This document shows, one piece after another, positions 1 through 8,461 of a DNA stretch of 64,000 nucleotides; the stretch's first letter is position 1; each line of letters begins with the position of its first letter. The notes below the pieces were generated by a model, which was not told the DNA's origin, searched no databases, and worked only from the letters and a program-made list of their open reading frames with translations. The DNA comes from a virus. The translations under genes were made by a program, and so were the position numbers. The DNA is taken from positions 62,001 to 126,000 of the IMG/VR virus record IMGVR_UViG_3300049830_000285; one strand, 5' to 3'.

Positions 1-1119
1 ATATTGTCCATCAAAGAATTGAAAATGAGTTCTACGTTTGTCAATCAAATGAAGATTAGATGTTACAGAATTAGATTTATCATTGATTGCCAAGCTAGAC
101 CAAGTGAGTCTATCTGTTATCTCATTGCGAAAATAGCTTTTCTTTTCCCATTTAATTAAATGGTCACTGGTAACAACAACAACAGGATTGCCATTTGCGG
201 CGTTTTGCGTTCCAATAGTAAATGTATCCTTTGAACCCCAATAAATAACAATATGCCACCACTCGTTATTTAACCAATTGGTTAAAAAAGCAGGCCTAGT
301 TACGGTAATATCCCAGCTAGTATTTACGGAGCCATTTCTTGCAATAGAGTAATCCAGTTGAGTCAAAATACCATTAGTGTCATCACTTACAGGCGGCTGA
401 GTTAGAGCACCCCATGAACTAATTGTTCCATTTCCAGAGACGACGGCAGTTTGGTGTAAATTGGCATGAGAATATAAGCGTACATCTAATGGAGCGTCTG
501 TTGCTGCATTAGTGAGCATCACTCCCTCAAGCTCTTCTTTGGTCAATGTAAATCGAAAATCTTTTACCGGAGATGTTCCGCCTGTGGTGTTTTTAATAGA
601 AAGCCAACGAGCATTCTGCCAAAATCCAACCTGATGATATGTACCAGAGCCAACGTGATATCGGACTGGTGTTAACCGAGTAAGTCGAGAGGCGTAGCTG
701 GGTTCTGAATTTTCGTCATTATTAGATGGTCGAGCACGCGGATATCCCTTCCATTGGTTATAATCCCAAACTCCCCATCCCTCCGGTGTGGGTGGCCCAT
801 CATAACTTGGATTCCAATTTCCAGATACATATGCGGGAAATAACGATTGTGTTTTACCATTATCAGCTAAAACAGCTCCACCTTGAATTCCATATCCAAC
901 TCGGTCTAGACTACCAAATTTTAATAATGACGTGTTGGGAAGTGCATAATCAAAATCATGAAAACGAACAGAACCCTTCAATCGACATAATGCTCTCTCT
1001 AGCCGTAACAATGCTCCTGGGCGTCTATCTATGTCCCCTATAGGTGTATCTATTGCTCCCCAAGCTCTTCCTAAAGATTCTGTCAAAAGCGTGAGTTGTT
1101 TTCTGTCAATATTTGTCAT
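1..1119 (-). CDS. Probable virion protein, 3' end outside window
   Basis: The reading frame is open for 373 codons from an ATG at 1119-1117 to the left edge of the window, so the C-terminus is missing. It begins MTNIDRKQLTLLTESLGRAW. The product is rich in Trp, Tyr, Asn, Thr and Ser and has alternating short hydrophobic stretches, which suggests a beta-rich virion protein. No named family was recognised. It starts 3 nt after the stop of the next minus-strand gene and so sits at the downstream end of the connector cluster. A head-tail, neck or tail structural role is inferred from that position alone. Confidence 0.7.
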   Translation of the reverse strand, partial: MTNIDRKQLTLLTESLGRAWGAIDTPIGDIDRRPGALLRLERALCRLKGSVRFHDFDYALPNTSLLKFGSLDRVGYGIQGGAVLADNGKTQSLFPAYVSGNWNPSYDGPPTPEGWGVWDYNQWKGYPRARPSNNDENSEPSYASRLTRLTPVRYHVGSGTYHQVGFWQNARWLSIKNTTGGTSPVKDFRFTLTKEELEGVMLTNAATDAPLDVRLYSHANLHQTAVVSGNGTISSWGALTQPPVSDDTNGILTQLDYSIARNGSVNTSWDITVTRPAFLTNWLNNEWWHIVIYWGSKDTFTIGTQNAANGNPVVVVTSDHLIKWEKKSYFRNEITDRLTWSSLAINDKSNSVTSNLHLIDKRRTHFQFFDGQY

Positions 1120-1122
1120 ATA

Positions 1123-1902
1123 TCAATCCCAAGAATCTGTAGGTACAGTGTCTGGCCCATATGCTGTCTGTTTCACCAACTCTTCCATCATGATTGAAAA
1201 TTCAGATGCATGCAATAATTGTTTCCCCATACCATCATCACTTGGTTTAATGTCAGTCATGTCAACATTGTACAAAAAGCGAACGGCTCGTCTTTTGTCA
1301 TTTTGATAATAAAGAATTCTATCTCTTGCTTGTGTGGTGAGATTTGGAACTGAAACACTATTTCGAACATCTGTGTCAAGCAATTCATATGCCGCTCTCG
1401 CTACTCCAGAGTCCACAAATGGAGGAATTGTATCGGTTGAGGGATGCGTTTCCAACCATGTGTTGGTTAAATCTGTTTCTACGATTGTAACATAAGGTGC
1501 AAATAATGTGGCATGTGTCAACGTAAAATGCAAAGGAGACATAATTTTTTTGTTACATATGGGGCACTTAACCATCACCCATATTCTTTTATGCGGCAAT
1601 AATGTCTCAAATAAAATACGAGCCATTTCTTGACTAACTCTTTCAGATATCTCTTTGTTATCATTCTGAGCCCATGTTTGAATAGTGATTGTATGGGTGA
1701 GTTTATAAAGACTATGAGCGTATTTTTGTGGCTTGGAAGTGGAACCCTTAATGACAATCGCTGGTTGCTCAGGGATTGTCTCTTGGTCGCCAAAAAGGAA
1801 TTGTTTAATTACACGGTCATAAACAACGTTTTGACCCGCGTTGTTTTTTGGCAAATCTGTAAATAAGATGCCGCGTACCGTTTCATAGACTTGTTCAAGC
1901 AT
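1123..1902 (-). CDS. Possible tail-completion/neck protein with inserted C2H2 zinc finger
   Basis: 259 residues from an ATG with no clear Shine-Dalgarno. The first 110 residues alternate helix and strand in the style of small phage tail-terminator or tail-completion proteins: an N-terminal helix containing VYETVRGILF, then a strand containing TITIQTWAQND, then a helix. That assignment is only a resemblance. A zinc-finger-like segment follows at about residues 112-130: CPIC, then two histidines four residues apart. The C-terminal half is charged and unrecognised. Upstream lies a DUF1320-like connector gene, which fits a neck role. The zinc finger could instead mark an unrelated regulatory protein. 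Confidence 0.6.
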   Translation of the reverse strand: MLEQVYETVRGILFTDLPKNNAGQNVVYDRVIKQFLFGDQETIPEQPAIVIKGSTSKPQKYAHSLYKLTHTITIQTWAQNDNKEISERVSQEMARILFETLLPHKRIWVMVKCPICNKKIMSPLHFTLTHATLFAPYVTIVETDLTNTWLETHPSTDTIPPFVDSGVARAAYELLDTDVRNSVSVPNLTTQARDRILYYQNDKRRAVRFLYNVDMTDIKPSDDGMGKQLLHASEFSIMMEELVKQTAYGPDTVPTDSWD

Positions 1903-1943
1903 GCTTGTCTGTAATTTCTAGCAGAAGTCTTTGAAATCCTTGA

Positions 1944-2432
1944 TTACTTGGAGTCTGATTTTCCGCCAGAAGCTGGGTTGCGCGGAGCATTCATCAAAGT
2001 GTTGCGAATAAATCTATTTGCACGAAGATTAACCTGGCCCACTAATAGTCGTTCACCGTTTTGTATTTTAGCCAATTCTGTGTGAGCCCATGCTTCGCGT
2101 TCTTTCTGAGAATCACTTCTCTGACGGTCTGCGCCCTGTAATCTTTGCTCCCAAATCATCTGAGCAGCCAGTAAAGCGGCAACAGATGGAATTGGTTGTG
2201 GATATCCCACTTCTCCGCCCTGATTAACTTTGACTAAAGGTACATCAAATTGCGTGGCAAGAGCGCCGTCAATGTGCGAACATGCTTGTTGAATAAAAAA
2301 ATCAACATCAATGTTGGTTAATGATTCCGGGTTGGGATTCATTGGATTCGGTGTCGGATTTTGTCCCTGTGAAACAATTCCCTCGGGAAGATATTGTTTC
2401 ACGGAATCTTCATCGCAATAACTACGTGCCAT
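1944..2432 (-). CDS. DUF1320 / Mu gp36-like head-tail connector
   Basis: 162 residues. The N-terminus (MARSYCDEDSVKQYL) and the segment with IDGALATQFDVPL match the pattern of DUF1320 proteins (Mu gp36-like): a short helix after YCxxxDV, then a helix ending in IDxxLxxxxxxPL, then a helical segment with LLAAQMIWEQRLQGAD. In that family the protein joins the capsid vertex to the tail. Between the first two helices lies an Asn/Pro-rich loop at residues 25-37 that is longer than usual. The ATG overlaps the TAA of the upstream gene by one base, so the two are probably translationally coupled. The C-terminal tail is basic and probably disordered. Confidence 0.7.
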   Translation of the reverse strand: MARSYCDEDSVKQYLPEGIVSQGQNPTPNPMNPNPESLTNIDVDFFIQQACSHIDGALATQFDVPLVKVNQGGEVGYPQPIPSVAALLAAQMIWEQRLQGADRQRSDSQKEREAWAHTELAKIQNGERLLVGQVNLRANRFIRNTLMNAPRNPASGGKSDSK

Positions 2433-3154
2433 TATTGTTGTTGTACCTCTTGTGGATTATTGTTAGAAATGGGTGCATTAGCCTGCATTTGCTCGTCTTG
2501 TTTTAAATACTGAGGTACAAATTCGGTTCCCTCTCCTTCTGGCAGCAAGCCAGTTGCCTCCATATCTTTGCGATGGATTAGAGTATATGTTTTGCTCGTT
2601 TCAAGAGCATTGGGCGTATCTGAGGCAGAAGACACAAAACGTGGATATTCAACCTCAACATCCATATAACCACCGGAAACGTCATTATAAATTTCGATTG
2701 CATCAGGGGCATAAATACTTCCTTTCATTTTATTTAGGTGTTGGGCTTGTCGCTTTGTTACATTAATTGCCATAACCCAACCGCCACGGTCGTGTGCGAA
2801 TTGAATAGCTTTATCTATTGGAAGATTCAAATGCATTGGTTCCTTTAAATTGTAGACGACAATATGAAACTTATCAGCACACGTATAATCTTCCCCTGGC
2901 GCTACATAAATATCTAATCCAGATTGTTTTGCGATTTGTGTTGCTTGCCATCCTACTTGTGGACTGTTCGGAGCCACAATACCCACCATATCTAATCCTT
3001 TAATGATAGCTGATGTAAGCATTGATTTCAAAACTGAACTAACATCATTTGTGTTGGCAACCTGGGACATATCGCCTGGATATACGCGCAAATCTACGCG
3101 CATTTGATGTTTGCGTAAAGATGTTCGTATAGATTGCGGTGTATACCAGGACAT
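2432..3154 (-). CDS. PHP-fold protein lacking metal ligands, next to connector gene
   Basis: 240 residues. Residues 20-160 follow the PHP (polymerase and histidinol phosphatase) domain order: DLRVYPGD at 21-28 where active enzymes have a DxHxH motif, GLDMVGIVAPN at 53-63 where they have xxTDHN, APGEDY at 85-90 matching the PGxE strand, GGWVMAINV at 124-132 where a histidine follows the strand, and DAIEIYND at 151-158 matching the IExxN signature. Almost all metal-binding histidines are replaced, so catalysis is unlikely. The last 80 residues are Gln/Asn-rich. Coupling to the DUF1320-like gene suggests a structural role in the virion or its assembly. The fold call rests on motif order only. 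Confidence 0.6.
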   Translation of the reverse strand: MSWYTPQSIRTSLRKHQMRVDLRVYPGDMSQVANTNDVSSVLKSMLTSAIIKGLDMVGIVAPNSPQVGWQATQIAKQSGLDIYVAPGEDYTCADKFHIVVYNLKEPMHLNLPIDKAIQFAHDRGGWVMAINVTKRQAQHLNKMKGSIYAPDAIEIYNDVSGGYMDVEVEYPRFVSSASDTPNALETSKTYTLIHRKDMEATGLLPEGEGTEFVPQYLKQDEQMQANAPISNNNPQEVQQQ

Positions 3155-3189
3155 TCTATATTTGCTTTCTGCAAATTAGTCTGGATGTC

Positions 3190-3840
3190 CTATTGTCGTG
3201 CGCAACCACAATCAGAACAGAATTTTTCTCTATCATGAAACTTACGACCACATTCAATACAAAATAAATTAATCTTTTGAAGCCTGCCGCAACTAGAGCA
3301 AAACTTAGCATTATATGGCAAAGTTACATTACATTCTGAATCCGCACATAATTTAGTTCCAGCACTATAAATATCTTCACTCTCAGAAGAGTTTTTAGCC
3401 ACCTTGCGTACTCTATTGTCTAAAACAGCTAATTCTGTGTTAGAAGTTGAATGTGATGCGTTAGATGCCGTAAGCACGCGCTGCGTTGACTGTTGTAAAT
3501 CATCTTCGATGTTTAAAAGTAAATCATCCATATCTTTGTCGGTTATTCCAACACTAGACACTTGCGTTTCTTCTGGAAGCTCTTTCTCTGGTTCATCTTC
3601 GTCCTCATCAAGAGGCATGTTATATTTTTTTGCCAAGTCTTTCATCTGTTGCGAATCCCAAATACTAATATCTGCGCGAGGCATACCAGTTTCTGGGTCA
3701 ATTGTGAAATTTACCTTATCATCTGTAATCGCTGCATCTGGTTTGGCTTGCAACACAGTGTGCCCATATTGATTTTTGGTGATTTCTCTAAAACCAGGCT
3801 CACCGGGTTTTGCATTAAAATTAAAGCGTTCTGTACTCAT
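3190..3840 (-). CDS. Hypothetical protein with C-terminal double zinc ribbon
   Basis: 216 residues. The N-terminal 160 residues are acidic and low in complexity (DEDEDEPEKEL near residue 80) and probably disordered. The C-terminus carries two zinc-ribbon units: Cys pairs in CADSEC and CSSCG, then CIECG and CSDCG. This arrangement resembles zinc-ribbon tails that mediate protein contacts. No enzyme motif is visible. It lies between the PHP-like gene and another small hypothetical on the same strand, so it probably belongs to the same late transcript. Function is unknown. Confidence 0.7.
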   Translation of the reverse strand: MSTERFNFNAKPGEPGFREITKNQYGHTVLQAKPDAAITDDKVNFTIDPETGMPRADISIWDSQQMKDLAKKYNMPLDEDEDEPEKELPEETQVSSVGITDKDMDDLLLNIEDDLQQSTQRVLTASNASHSTSNTELAVLDNRVRKVAKNSSESEDIYSAGTKLCADSECNVTLPYNAKFCSSCGRLQKINLFCIECGRKFHDREKFCSDCGCARQ

Positions 3841-3879
3841 TTTTTGACCTTTTTTTGTTTCTGGCCGACTCCGAGTTGT

Positions 3880-4329
3880 TTATACAGCAGGTTTCATTTG
3901 TTTTGCTTCAGACTTAGACCATTTAAAACTTTCAACATCCACTCCAAGTTGGTCGCCAATACCCAAAATGTAATTCATCATATCAGCTTCAGAAACACCG
4001 TCAGGTGCTTTGAAGATAACAGTACACGTATGAGTCTTTCTGTCATCCACAACTGGCTCTTCGCCTGGACGCATTTTTACAAAACTAGAAATACCAGGGT
4101 TCATCGAGGATTCTTGTTCGCCTTCATCGGCTGTATCGCCCTCATCTGCCATATTTTGGAAAGACGGATTGTACCCGCCACTACCGCCAGCCATATTAGT
4201 TGATTGCCCAGTGTCTCCAAAGAATTGAGCGATTCTGCGCAACTCTTTAGCTCGTGGGTGGTTAATAGATTCCAATTTGCTTGCAATCCTTTCAATATTC
4301 TGCTTCATTTCTGCAACGTTCTCTTTCAT
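3880..4329 (-). CDS. Small helical hypothetical protein
   Basis: 149 residues from the ATG at 4329. That start is chosen over an in-frame GTG at 4365 because AGGTGG lies 4 nt upstream of the ATG. The N-terminus is a helical pair (IERIASKLESINHPRAKELR), followed by a Gly/Asn/Glu-rich linker and a C-terminal alpha/beta segment with CTVIFKAPDGVSEADMMNYI. The helical pair resembles the N-terminus of the protein at 25799-26173. No family was recognised. The gene may belong to the virion cluster that follows it on the same strand. Confidence 0.65.
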   Translation of the reverse strand: MKENVAEMKQNIERIASKLESINHPRAKELRRIAQFFGDTGQSTNMAGGSGGYNPSFQNMADEGDTADEGEQESSMNPGISSFVKMRPGEEPVVDDRKTHTCTVIFKAPDGVSEADMMNYILGIGDQLGVDVESFKWSKSEAKQMKPAV

Positions 4330-4448
4330 TTGTCCACCTGTGGAATTTTTTACGATTTTTGACACCCTATAATTAGGCTATATACTTTACTTAGATACAA
4401 TTGTAGTTTTCTCCTACTTCATTAAAATTAGCATATAAGTCAAAATTG

Positions 4449-5618
4449 TTACTTATTAAGATTCGTTTCGAACTTTCTAAGTGCCTCTAGAATTTCTCCT
4501 TCAGAGGATTTATCGAGAATATCTGACATACTCATTCCTTTCTTTCGATATTCTACTGCTTCAGGCCAAATTTTATTGATTGGATGCTCGCTTAATATCT
4601 TGGGGTCAGTGTTATCAGCAATTTCTGCATATGAATCATTAACATATTTAGACAGTGTAAGCATTCTATTAATTAGCGATTGTGTTGAGAATATTTCCCC
4701 GGTTATTCCGCTGCTAAGCGAAGCATGACTACCAGTACCTCCTCCACCACTACCCGTGTTATAGCCACTTCCTGCATCCATCATGCGAATTTCTCGCAAA
4801 GCTGTAAGTTCATCTTGCGGAGAATAAAATTGAAGCATTTGAAGAAATTTGGGATTTCTTAATTTTAATCTGTGAAAATATTTGTCGATGAGAATATAAC
4901 CCTCGTAAGATAATGGGTCACTATTCTTCTCAATCAATTTTTGAGCACTTTCTAAATCTTTTACTTTCACGAAAGGTACTTTTAAATTTGGAAATTCCAT
5001 CTCATAAATATCTAATTCTTCTAATGTATCTCGGGCTATGGCAGCTATCAGAGTAACTTTTCTATCTGTGTAAACTACCACAACTCTATTTTCGGGTGAT
5101 GTTATTTCAAATGTGTAGAAAATATCTTGATTGAGTTGCGAAGTGAATGTATTCCAATCACTTCCCATGTCTTGAATGCATTTTTCCACTAGCTGTCGCC
5201 AAGTATAATTTGAAGGACTAGCGTTAATTGTGTAATTTTTGATATCACCATCAGTGGAATGTCTAGTACATACGCGCCATTCATTCTGATAATGGTAAAA
5301 TGTGATAAGAGCGCCATCTAATTTGGTCATAGCCCGAGCGCTTGACCAGTCAAAGTTAGCAATGGTTGGTGCTGCATAAGTTTCTTCTACTGCGAAAAAA
5401 GCCTCAGGCGACTTACTTACAACATTCCATGTTCCTACTTCCAGCACGAGTGCGCGACTCTCTTGTACAATTTTCGAATCCATTGGTGAAAGAACTCTGT
5501 AATTAAATACTACTCGTTGGTTGTCAGACGAGTAGTTGTGTTGAATCTCATATCTTTGGTATAAATCTTCTAGGGTTTTACCAGAGCGTAAAAAAGTTTG
5601 AATGGCGAGTTCTTTCAT
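4449..5618 (-). CDS. RNA ligase, T4 Rnl1-like
   Basis: 389 residues, close to T4 RnlA (374). ATP-dependent ligases of this family activate and join RNA ends, and T4 Rnl1 repairs cleaved tRNA anticodon loops. Nucleotidyltransferase motifs are present in order: motif I KLDG at 99-102 (adenylated Lys99), a FEIT strand at 170-173 as motif IIIa, YEGYILI at 238-244 as motif IV, and KLRN at 252-255 as motif V. A Gly/Ser-rich linker around residue 290 separates the catalytic core from a helical C-terminal domain of about 90 residues, where Rnl1 enzymes bind tRNA. No polynucleotide kinase is visible in this window. The start has no obvious Shine-Dalgarno. Confidence 0.85.
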   Translation of the reverse strand: MKELAIQTFLRSGKTLEDLYQRYEIQHNYSSDNQRVVFNYRVLSPMDSKIVQESRALVLEVGTWNVVSKSPEAFFAVEETYAAPTIANFDWSSARAMTKLDGALITFYHYQNEWRVCTRHSTDGDIKNYTINASPSNYTWRQLVEKCIQDMGSDWNTFTSQLNQDIFYTFEITSPENRVVVVYTDRKVTLIAAIARDTLEELDIYEMEFPNLKVPFVKVKDLESAQKLIEKNSDPLSYEGYILIDKYFHRLKLRNPKFLQMLQFYSPQDELTALREIRMMDAGSGYNTGSGGGGTGSHASLSSGITGEIFSTQSLINRMLTLSKYVNDSYAEIADNTDPKILSEHPINKIWPEAVEYRKKGMSMSDILDKSSEGEILEALRKFETNLNK

Positions 5619-5669
5619 GAATATGTTTTTCGCATTAAGGAATCAATTTACCTTATACGACAAGTGACC

Positions 5670-6515
5670 TCAATGTGTGGGCCAAATATCAAAAATCTCT
5701 TTAGAAGCATAGCAAACTTTAAGTAACTTGCTATAGTAACTGAACAATTTTATATCATCTCCTTGAATAATTTTTGTAAAAAAGTCTTTCGGGTCTGTGT
5801 TTCTGATATTACCGCACACGATAGTTTTAATATTTTGTGCAGCACAAAAATGAGCCAAAGAATTACTTGTTGTTATTACCCCGTCAGCAAGTTCAGCTAG
5901 CGCAAATACGTGATTCATGGTGGGGGTTTGATTTGTCAATCTAACAATGTTGTTGAAAGTTTCCAAAGGAGAATCATCCCATTCTTTTCCAATAGTCACG
6001 AATGTTTTTTCCTGGTCTCTTATTATCCATAAAATATATTCCCACCAATGCGGCCAATGTGCTTGACGATTAACGGTGTTGATGCTATATGGTTGAAGTA
6101 AATAAAACGGTCTCGGTATATTTACACAAACATTAGCCGCCCAATCTTTAGCTTCTTGTGGAAGATTTAAATTCCTTGCAAGAGGATAATCTGAGTTGTA
6201 ATGGCTACTTTCTTCAAATGACAGTGCGGTATTTACAATATCGTCTGGAGTCAACCCCGTGTTTCCAAGAATAGTCAGCAATCCTTGTTCATATAATTCT
6301 GGTGTCCAAAGCGCTTGCATTGTGGTTTGAAATTCAACAACATCTTTGTGTCGGGTTGTTCGAATGTCGGTGATAAACGTTTGGCATTTAAGAAAATCCT
6401 CCATTCCATCTATTCCACCAAAATACACAATCCCACCAGTACCTATTTTTTGTTGGAAGAAACCAAGTGCGCAAATTACATCACCCCAGTTTCCAATAGC
6501 AGTTCCGTATTTCAT
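5670..6515 (-). CDS. GT9 (heptosyltransferase)-like glycosyltransferase
   Basis: 281 residues. The N-terminus has GNWGDVICALGFFQ, like the GDxxxxxP/xxxL loop of GT-B heptosyltransferases. The C-terminal half has LLQPYSIN, FVTIGKEWDD, and a helix then loop with LAELADGVITTSNSLAHFCA, the usual GT9 nucleotide-sugar binding stretch. It is shorter than bacterial heptosyltransferases (about 320-350). The start codon overlaps the stop of the upstream gene as ATGA, so the two are coupled. It is the last gene of a three-gene glycosyltransferase operon. The sugar donor and acceptor are unknown; host lipopolysaccharide or a virion protein are both possible. Confidence 0.75.
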   Translation of the reverse strand: MKYGTAIGNWGDVICALGFFQQKIGTGGIVYFGGIDGMEDFLKCQTFITDIRTTRHKDVVEFQTTMQALWTPELYEQGLLTILGNTGLTPDDIVNTALSFEESSHYNSDYPLARNLNLPQEAKDWAANVCVNIPRPFYLLQPYSINTVNRQAHWPHWWEYILWIIRDQEKTFVTIGKEWDDSPLETFNNIVRLTNQTPTMNHVFALAELADGVITTSNSLAHFCAAQNIKTIVCGNIRNTDPKDFFTKIIQGDDIKLFSYYSKLLKVCYASKEIFDIWPTH

Positions 6516-8461
6516 TCAGTGTCTCCCAAATACGGCTGAATGAAATACAGGTCATCAATGTTATTTTCGGTTATTTGCTCTAGCTGAAGTCCAGCCGAAT
6601 TGAGTCTGCGATTTAATCCCGTAATATTACAAACCGGGAATTTGCTATCTGTTATGTAAAATTTTCCCTTTGGTGATAGCAGATTATAGGCTAATAATAT
6701 TTGAGAACTAACTGTGCGAAGACTATTATGAGTGCCACAGAAAATCAAATCAAATTTATCATCTGATTCTTGTTGGTTTTTTAAGTAAACCAAAATATCT
6801 TCATTAACTTTGATAATACTTTTCTGCTCATCTTCTGAAAGTGCAGAAATAATTTGGTCATATTCAACTGGGGGATTCATTTCAACAGATGTGATTACTC
6901 CATTAACACCCGAACATGCAGATGCTAAGCAAGCGGTCATTAATCCAGCTCTGGCATTAATTTCTAATATCTTTGGCTTATGTTTTTTTTCAATAATATC
7001 ACATAAATATTTGTAGATATAGACATGTTTTTGAATACTATCTATGTCAGAATACATAACTCTGAGTTGAGGCTGCGCTCTAATAGTTTTTGCGAAAGAT
7101 TGTAACAAGTATGTGATGTTTGAAAATGTGTCTAGGTTTTTAACACCAAATTGACAGTCGGGTGTGTGTGAAAATTTGTTTTCGAATTGTGCATATTTCT
7201 CCTTTCCGGGTAATCCGTTAAAATGTAATACATTTATCAAATGTTTGTCATGGAAAGCAACAATGAAATTATCATGTATTTGAATTTCTGGAGTGACGTG
7301 ACACATTTGAAAATTGAATAAGTGGCTTATTTCTGTGTAAAGACCTGTTTTAGCTAATGCTAAATTGAAAATCGCTTGTTCTCTCCATTTAATTGACGGA
7401 TTTTTCACATCCCACACTGAGCTTCTGGGCATATAAGAGCGCATGGTGCTATCTAACGACAGCCATGCTTTTCTACCGCCTGCAATTACGCCTCCATTAA
7501 CAATGAATGTATTTTCCCCTTCGTATCCTACTCGCAAAAACATGTCATCTCCCTCAGCTCCTTTATAGGGGAATATATCTGTTGATATCAAATGTCTTAA
7601 TGTAAAATTTGAAGGAATCAAATTTTCTTCTCTGCTGACTAAAATATTTCTTTCATCTGTGGTTTTCAATGTGTCAAATATCGGAGCAAGGCTTTTTAGG
7701 ATAATCATATCAGCATCAAGCATCAAATAATAATCTGCGTTAATAAAACTAGCAACGCTATAAACTAATGATTTCAATAGAAGAGTTTGCGTATTTTCTA
7801 CGGTAATAGAAAACATAGTAGCATTGTATTTCTTTGCCAATTTTTTGCATTTATCATCTGGATTCATTACAAAGAAAAATAATGATGCGTCTTGGCATTC
7901 ACCGTTGACAAATAGGGAACCCAACATATTATCTAACATATTAACGTAATTTGGAGTTAGAGTAGTGAATATACATTTTTCACATACGGGAAGTTTATCT
8001 GGTACTCGTCCATATGCTCGACCTAGTACGCTTGGAAACAAAACATGCTTCTCCTTGTGAACGGCTGGTTGAATCCAAACTGGGTGACATCCGATTGGGC
8101 TTTTTGTTTCCACGACAAGTTTAATCTTTTGCGCTCCGTTGAGATTCGCAAAAATTTCTCTTGGCTCGTCGCCACCCGCCACGTTACACGCAGCAGCAAC
8201 AAGAACATCATCTGCATACACTAGAAAATCACAGTAAGCACCAGGGAACGAAGAGTCGTTAAATCCTATTTGAGTAGTAAAGTATTCATAATCACCATTA
8301 ATATCATAAACCACTTGTCCATGGGGATGAAAAGATAATGCGTTGGTAAAATATCTTCCTCGCACTGACACCAATAAATCTTCATATCCCATCTTTCCGC
8401 CTATACCAAGTTCGCCGTACACGCACTCAAATAAAACTGGGTTAAGGTCACACAGGAGCAT
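6512..8461 (-). CDS. NPCBM-like / GT8-like glycosyltransferase / methyltransferase-like fusion
   Basis: 649 residues in three parts. Residues 15-132 resemble an NPCBM sugar-binding module: GRYFTNALSFHPHG, a strand with YFTTQIGFNDSS, then VVETKSPIGCHPVWIQP. Residues 160-425 resemble GT8: FTTLTPNYVNMLDNMLGS, the DAD metal-binding motif at 249-251 within YLMLDADMIIL, VNGGVIAGGR at 321-330, and a C-terminal HFNGLPGK at 413-420 like the GT8 HxxGxxKP signature. Residues 495-610 have a Rossmann methyltransferase pattern with ILEINARAGLMTA, then FDLIFCGTHN and LLSPKGKFYITD. The usual GxGxG loop is altered, so the third domain may not be active. The start overlaps the upstream stop (TAATG). Confidence 0.75.
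   Translation of the reverse strand: MLLCDLNPVLFECVYGELGIGGKMGYEDLLVSVRGRYFTNALSFHPHGQVVYDINGDYEYFTTQIGFNDSSFPGAYCDFLVYADDVLVAAACNVAGGDEPREIFANLNGAQKIKLVVETKSPIGCHPVWIQPAVHKEKHVLFPSVLGRAYGRVPDKLPVCEKCIFTTLTPNYVNMLDNMLGSLFVNGECQDASLFFFVMNPDDKCKKLAKKYNATMFSITVENTQTLLLKSLVYSVASFINADYYLMLDADMIILKSLAPIFDTLKTTDERNILVSREENLIPSNFTLRHLISTDIFPYKGAEGDDMFLRVGYEGENTFIVNGGVIAGGRKAWLSLDSTMRSYMPRSSVWDVKNPSIKWREQAIFNLALAKTGLYTEISHLFNFQMCHVTPEIQIHDNFIVAFHDKHLINVLHFNGLPGKEKYAQFENKFSHTPDCQFGVKNLDTFSNITYLLQSFAKTIRAQPQLRVMYSDIDSIQKHVYIYKYLCDIIEKKHKPKILEINARAGLMTACLASACSGVNGVITSVEMNPPVEYDQIISALSEDEQKSIIKVNEDILVYLKNQQESDDKFDLIFCGTHNSLRTVSSQILLAYNLLSPKGKFYITDSKFPVCNITGLNRRLNSAGLQLEQITENNIDDLYFIQPYLGDTE

Noticed and set aside
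3562-4203. A 213-codon plus-strand frame across two minus-strand genes
   Set aside because: It overlaps two supported genes on the other strand and has the Phe/Cys-rich composition of a shadow frame.
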